From Campanula takesimana (Eukaryota > Streptophyta > Magnoliopsida > Asterales > Campanulaceae): a DNA stretch of 64,000 nt. Position numbers and translations under genes: made by a program. The notes below the pieces were generated by a model. That model did no database searches. It was given only the letters and a program-made list of their open reading frames with translations, and had not been told where the DNA came from. The DNA lies in NCBI GenBank assembly GCA_026119855.1, contig JAOWBW010000362.1, positions 186,001-250,000 on the forward strand, given 5' to 3'. Positions 59,422 through 64,000 of this stretch are shown here, one piece after another (position 1 is the first letter of the stretch; each line of letters starts with the position of its first letter).

Positions 59422-59718
59422 TATAATAGAATAAATAAGCAAGAAATAACGGAATACTGAAAATATGGAATCTTTATCTGGTATTGATTCCTGGAAATGA
59501 AGGATTATTGTTACCTTTTCTGTCAAATCATCAAAGAAAGATGGAGATAGGTATACCCAAAAGTTGACTATGCTTAAAGCCAAGGAATACAATTCTGTGC
59601 AAGCTACTTTTTACTTTTCAGTTCTTTCATCTACTTTTCCTTTGTTTGTTGCCTTCTTGACCCTTTCAAAGTTGTTTTGTTAGTTTAGCAATAAGCAGTT
59701 ACGTTTTCTTCCTTTTTT

Positions 59719-59721
<3 letters not shown>

Positions 59722-59773
<52 letters not shown>
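59722..59773. repeat. (TA)n microsatellite
   Basis: About 50 bp of TA at the 3' end of the following minus-strand SINE. Confidence 0.95.
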
Positions 59774-59775
<2 letters not shown>

Positions 59776-59984
59776 GATCTAAGCGTCCTTGCTTGTGCCC
59801 CAATAATTTTAGACAGGTAAATCTGGGTCTGATATCAGTCGCCAAGTTGGTAAGTGGCTCCAAAGAAAATGTTCAGCAGGATTTACATCACTTGTCACAA
59901 AGCTGCTACTCCCATCACTCGAACACATAACTTCTCTTATCATCCCTCACCTCCTTACCATTGAGCTACCTCGTGGAGGCTCCG

Positions 59985-59986
<2 letters not shown>
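59774..59986 (-). mobile_element. tRNA-derived SINE
   Basis: On the minus strand an A box TAGCTCAATGG (59968-59958) and a B box GTTCGAGTGAT (59924-59914) are 33 bp apart, the spacing of an internal RNA polymerase III promoter. A non-tRNA body follows, ending GCAAGGACGCTTAGATCATAAA and a TA-rich tail. A 16-bp repeat TCGTGGAGGCTCCGTT occurs at 59971-59986 and again at 60056-60071 beyond a CT microsatellite. Confidence 0.72.

Positions 59987-60057
<71 letters not shown>
59987..60057. repeat. (CT)n microsatellite
   Basis: About 70 bp of CT between the two copies of the 16-bp repeat TCGTGGAGGCTCCGTT. A second CT run is at 60212-60243. Confidence 0.95.
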
Positions 60058-60060
<3 letters not shown>

Positions 60061-60210
60061 GAGGCTCCGTTGAGATCATCTATACAACTTTTGTGTATCA
60101 AATGTTATTTTACGATTATGCATCATTAATGACGTAATGATGACGTCGTCCTTAATAATTTAGAAAGTTGGATCACTTGTAGTACATAAAAGTGGTAGAG
60201 ATGACCTCGT

Positions 60211-60247
<37 letters not shown>

Positions 60248-60264
60248 CCAACATCTTCTTTATA

Positions 60265-60520
60265 CTCTCTCTGTCCCACTCGAAATAAGATTGTGAAGAG
60301 TGACAGGAGGATTAAGGAAAAAGTGTTAGTGCATTATGTGTTGTGAGTATGAAAAGTGATGTAGGAGAGAAGAAAGTGGGGTAAGGAATAATAAATAGAA
60401 AATTGTTGTGAGTGTGAATGTGGATCTCATTAAATAAAACATTTTTATTTTTGGGTTGTCCTATTTCGAGTGAGACATCTAATATGAAAATTTGTCCTAA
60501 TTCGAATAGGACAGTGGGAG
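60265..60520. mobile_element. Stowaway-type MITE
   Basis: TA-flanked ends CTCTCTCTGTCCCACTCGAA / TTCGAATAGGACAGTGGGAG; same family as 60672-60926 in opposite orientation. Confidence 0.8.
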
Positions 60521-60671
60521 TATACAACTTGTTCTCTTTTTCGTCTTGGCTAATTATAGCAATGAGTGGAATCCATTAAAACATATATTTCCTTGTCCCA
60601 TAACAATGTGTACAAATTTTTCATGGGTGTCCTGTTGATAAGTCACATTTTTGTAAAATAGAAATTTTATA

Positions 60672-60926
60672 CTCCCTCCGTCTCACTCGAATTAGGACAA
60701 ATTTATATTTTGGGTGTCCCATTCGAATTAGGACAACCCAAAAATGGAAGTGTTTTATTTAATGGGACTCACATTCACACTCACAACAACTTTCCATTCA
60801 TTATTCTCTACCCCACTTTCTCTCTCCCACTTCACTTTTCATACTCACAGCACCTACTCCACTCACACTTTTTCCTTAATCCCCGTGTCCAAGCTAAAAA
60901 TCCTAATTCGGGTGGGACGGAGGGAG
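60672..60926. mobile_element. Stowaway-type MITE
   Basis: TA-flanked ends CTCCCTCCGTCTCACTCGAA / TTCGGGTGGGACGGAGGGAG. Another MITE remnant follows, ending GGACGGAGGGAG at about 61103. Confidence 0.85.
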
Positions 60927-61164
60927 TATATTACTTTATTTAATGGAACCCACTTGTCAGTTTATAATACTTGCACTATTATTCTCTATCTCACTTTCTC
61001 TCACTTACCTCACTTTTCATACTCACAATAACTATCCACTATTTTTTTCTCTTTAATTGTGCAAATTATTATTAGACGAAGGAAGTTATTGGACGGAGGG
61101 AGTATATGAATCTGATTATGTATAGGGTTCCTTTCAACATGCTCATTTTGTTAAATACGGAATA

Positions 61165-61333
61165 CTCCCTCCGTCCCAACCGAATTAGGATTTTTGGTTT
61201 GGGCACGGGGATTAAAGAAAGAGTGCTAGTGGAGTAGGTGTTGTGAGTATGAAAAGTGAAATAGGAGAGAGAAAGTGGGGTAGAGAATAATGAATGGAAA
61301 GTTGTTGTGAGGGTGAATGTGGGTCCCATTAAA
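61165..61333. mobile_element. Stowaway-type MITE cut by copia 3
   Basis: The left end CTCCCTCCGTCCCAACCGAA and the interior match 60265-60520. The element stops at GGGTCCCATTAAA, exactly where the copia 3 LTR begins, so its other part should lie beyond the far end of copia 3, outside the window. Confidence 0.78.
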
Positions 61334-62398
61334 TGTTGGAAATTGGTTAGGAATATTGGTTTGACCCATATTTGACCAAGTTTCGTTATTTGTTCCATTT
61401 AATAAAAATGGAATTTAGTTGCAAATTAGTAATCTACATTCGGAGTAGATTAACGTGATGTATTTATTTTCTCAAAACCAATTTCGGGTGAATGAGAAAT
61501 TAATTGTTTAAAGTGTGCAACTATTGTGGGTTTATGAAGAGTTGGAAATGTGGAAAGCCATTATCCCACATTGGTTGTAAATGAAAAAGATGAGAGTATT
61601 TAATATAGCTCATCTAAGAAGGTTCCAATCAAGTGTGGACTTGGGCTTCAAAGCTAAGTGGGCCTTTGGGCTATCCATGCAAGCTAGTGGGTAAATAGGT
61701 TAATTTTGGGCAAGCCCAAAATGGACCTATGACCCGCGAAGAGCTATTTAGGGCGCACTTTGCACTTCGCATCGGTCGCTGGGAGCTGTGGAGCTTAAAT
61801 TTTGGTAATGGTGGGCTTGGGGCGGATTGGGCTGGAGTGGCCCAACCCGTGGGTCAAGGCGGCTCGGAGCAAGGGTCGTGTCGGTTTGGTCAAAACCGCC
61901 GGGCCGACCCGCGTCCCTTCTAGCGGGCGGGTCGGAGGTCTTGGATCGACCCAGTCGATCTTAGCCTTCCATCTGAATCTGATCCAAGGGCCAGAAATCC
62001 ACCAGTCACCATTTGTGATCTTTCCCAAAAGACTCCTCACCTCTTCACAAACTATATAAAGGACCCCCTCCCCTCATTTCATTCCATCCCAGCAATCATA
62101 GCATTGTCATATTCTCTAGAGCATCCAAGTAAAGTCAGTCTTTGCATTTCAAGTCCAGAAGATCCCGAGTATCAATTAGTTCGCTCGATAGTTTCAGAAG
62201 TGTAGTGCTGCATATCTGAAATTCCGATAAGTCGTTGTATCTTGGAGATAATTGCCAAAGTCCGTTAGCACAGTTATACGGGGCAATCTTGTCTTACGGA
62301 AAAAGAGTCAAACTATTGCCTCAACTTTATTTTGAAATAAAATTTTCGTCCCGATTTTATTAAAAGCCATTTTCTAAATACACCCATATCCACTAACA
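61334..62398 (+). repeat. 5' LTR of copia 3 (about 1065 bp)
   Basis: Begins TGTTGGAAATTGG at the MITE break and ends CCACTAACA about 30 bp before the gag ATG. A TATA box TATATAAA is at 62053-62060. A GC-rich patch (61730-61960) lies in U3. The 3' boundary is inferred from the CA end, because no standard primer site follows. Confidence 0.7.
62053..62060 (+). promoter_or_regulatory. TATA box in the copia 3 LTR
   Basis: TATATAAA followed by GGACCCC, in the expected U3 position. Confidence 0.65.
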
Positions 62399-62430
62399 AT
62401 CGTAAGACAAGATCCTGTGTATTTAAAATA

Positions 62431-63291
62431 ATGGCTTTTAATCCAATGTGTGCTTCAGGCTCTGCTCCACATTACCCGGCTCTTGGAAACAATGTGGAAA
62501 AATTCGAAGGCGCAAATTTCAAGAAATGGAAACAGAGCATGTTGATGTTATTAACTACCCTCGGCCTACAAAGTCTCCTAACAGAAGACTCCCCGGCGAT
62601 TTCCGATGAAGATCCAGATCCGCAAAGGCGGATGACCAAGAAAGCATGGGATCATAGTGATCTCATATGTAAAATGTACATTCTGAATGGGCTAGATGAT
62701 GCCATATTCAGGAAGTATTATTTCACAGAGACAGCCAAAGAATTATGGAATTCTTTGGAACAGGCCTATAAGGGCAAGAAATCCAACTTCAAGAATTGCT
62801 TCAACTGTGGCAAACCCGATCACCTTGCTAGAAACTGTCAGATTCCAAGATGGGGAATGGGCAACAGGAATCAAGCCAACATCATTGAAAGGTTGAACAT
62901 GCTTGATCTTGAAGCTATGGTGTGGGAAGCCAAACCAAAGAAGTCGGATGAAAACCGAAGCAAATGGTGGTTAGACACTGGAGCTACCTGCCATATATGT
63001 GCTGATAAAGAGTGCTTTTCATCATATACTCCTGTCAGAGGAAGGAAAGTGAACTTGGGAAACTTTTCTACTTCCAATGTTGAAGGACGTGGAAAGGTGG
63101 TACTGAAGATGAACTACTGTGAATTGACGCTCAAGGATGTACTGCATGTCCCAGACATCCGCATGAACCTTGTGTCTGGCTCCTTATTGGTCAAAGATGG
63201 TTTTAGACTAGTTTTTGAAAATAATATGTATGCTATAACTAAAGGTGGTCAATTCATGGGAAATGGAAACCTTGAAAGAAGGTCTCTTTAG
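62431..63291 (+). pseudogene. copia 3 gag-protease, shortened gag
   Basis: A 286-residue frame. The gag N-terminus (FEGANFKKWKQSM) and TAKELWNSLEQAYK are followed almost at once by the zinc knuckle CFNCGKPDHLARNC (residues 123-136), whereas copia gags usually have over 100 residues between these. Protease has WLDTGATCH (about residues 180-188). The frame ends at TAG 63289-63291, because a one-base shift near 63270 separates it from integrase. Start chosen as the first ATG after the LTR. Confidence 0.85.
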
Positions 63292-64000
63292 AATGAATGT
63301 AATAAACGTATTCCGCCCAGAGGCGAAGAATAAAGATATCGTTGCTTATTTGTCCGAGTGTTTTAATTTATGGCATGATAGATTAGGACATGTGAATTTA
63401 AATTCATTACGAAGGCTAGTAAATTTAAATTTACTTCCTAAAATGGAATTTAATACAGAAAATAGTTGTGAAGTATGTGTGGAAGCTAAAATGACAAAGT
63501 CACCCTTCCCTACAGTTGAAAGAAGTACAACACCTCTAGAGTTGGTCCATACGGACATTTGTGATTTAAAACTTGTGCAAACTAGAGGTGGGAAAAAGTA
63601 CTTTATAACCTTTATCGACGATTGCACTAGATACTGTCGTGTATATCTTTTGAAAAGCAAAGATGAAGCTTTAGAAGCTTTCAAGGGATATAAGAATGAA
63701 GTTGAGATTCAACTTAATTTGAAAATTAAGAAGATTCGAAGTGATAGAGGTGGAGAGTATGTAGCTCCGTTTGAAGATATATGCTGGGACTCTGTCATTA
63801 TTCATCAAACGACTGCTCCTTACTCACCTCAATCAAATGGAATCGCTGAAAGGAAAAATAGAACTCTTAAAGAGATGATGAACGCAATGTTGATTAGTTC
63901 AGGCTTACCCGACAGCATGTGGGGGGGGGGGGAAGTTATCCTTTCAGCTAACTACATTCTTAACAAACTACCACACAAGAAAAAGGATAAAACTCTATAT
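63270..64000 (+). pseudogene. copia 3 integrase, frame-shifted and truncated
   Basis: In the frame after the shift: zinc finger (LWHDRLGH ... CEVCVEAK); first Asp in VHTDICDLK; second Asp in RSDRGGEY; Glu in SNGIAERKN. All catalytic residues are present. A run of 12 G at 63921-63932 keeps the frame but adds two Gly to a normally WGE-type motif. The window ends within the integrase C-terminal region. Confidence 0.88.

Larger units (their letters stand above)
61334..64000 (+). mobile_element. Ty1/copia retrotransposon 3, 5' part only
   Basis: An LTR, then gag-protease and integrase on the plus strand, cut off by the window edge inside integrase. It inserted into a MITE. The 3' LTR and target duplication are outside the window. 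Gag is internally shortened and there is one frame break near 63270, so this copy is probably defective. Confidence 0.88.

Noticed and set aside
61729..62059. Gly/Trp/Arg-rich frames on both strands
   Set aside because: Fall in the GC-rich U3 of the copia 3 LTR; no start context or family match.

Overview
This is a transposon-rich stretch of plant nuclear DNA, most likely from a eudicot. The evidence is spliced genes with GT-AG introns, an abscisic-acid pathway phosphatase, Tat-type Ty3/gypsy and several Ty1/copia retrotransposons, Stowaway-type MITEs, Au-like SINEs, Mutator-like elements (MULEs) and an hAT element. I cannot name the species. Only one host gene looks intact. It lies at 44502-48375 (+) and encodes a clade-A protein phosphatase 2C, closest in layout to AHG1. 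A decayed fragment of a second host-type gene (coiled-coil, PEARLI-4/MATH-CC-like tail) is at 13954-14645 (-).

Layout. 1-7155: 5' part of a Tat-lineage Ty3/gypsy element on the minus strand (LTR, tRNA-Asp-type primer site, gag, protease, RT, two RNase H domains, integrase, then a 75-bp tandem array). It is inactivated by nonsense codons, a frame change and loss of the first integrase aspartate. 7772-11434: a non-autonomous MULE with a 9-bp target duplication, carrying a 2.04-kb solo LTR. 11435-18810: AT-rich sequence with MITEs, the host-gene fragment, an A-rich block and a 759-bp hAT element. 19109-41375: a nest. A roughly 0.95-kb MULE contains copia element 1 (19540-40844), which contains copia element 2 (24597-37777, opposite strand). 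Each level has its own perfect target-site duplication. 41385-44000: GTAAC-rich sequence with a captured integrase scrap, a terminal-inverted-repeat element and microsatellites. 44300-48375: the phosphatase gene, with MITEs in introns 2 and 3. 48376-61333: intergenic DNA with MITEs, three SINEs and two MULEs that inserted 117 bp apart in one MITE. 61334-64000: start of a third copia element that runs off the window.

Most notable are: (i) an extra, apparently spliced gene with its own leader, between pol and the 3' LTR of Sirevirus-like copia 2; (ii) W-box-containing CGGTCAA repeats throughout that element and clustered in its LTRs; (iii) four MULEs with different terminal inverted repeats that share one near-palindromic motif deep in the repeat; (iv) a phosphatase that lacks the tryptophan used by most clade-A PP2Cs to contact ABA receptors.
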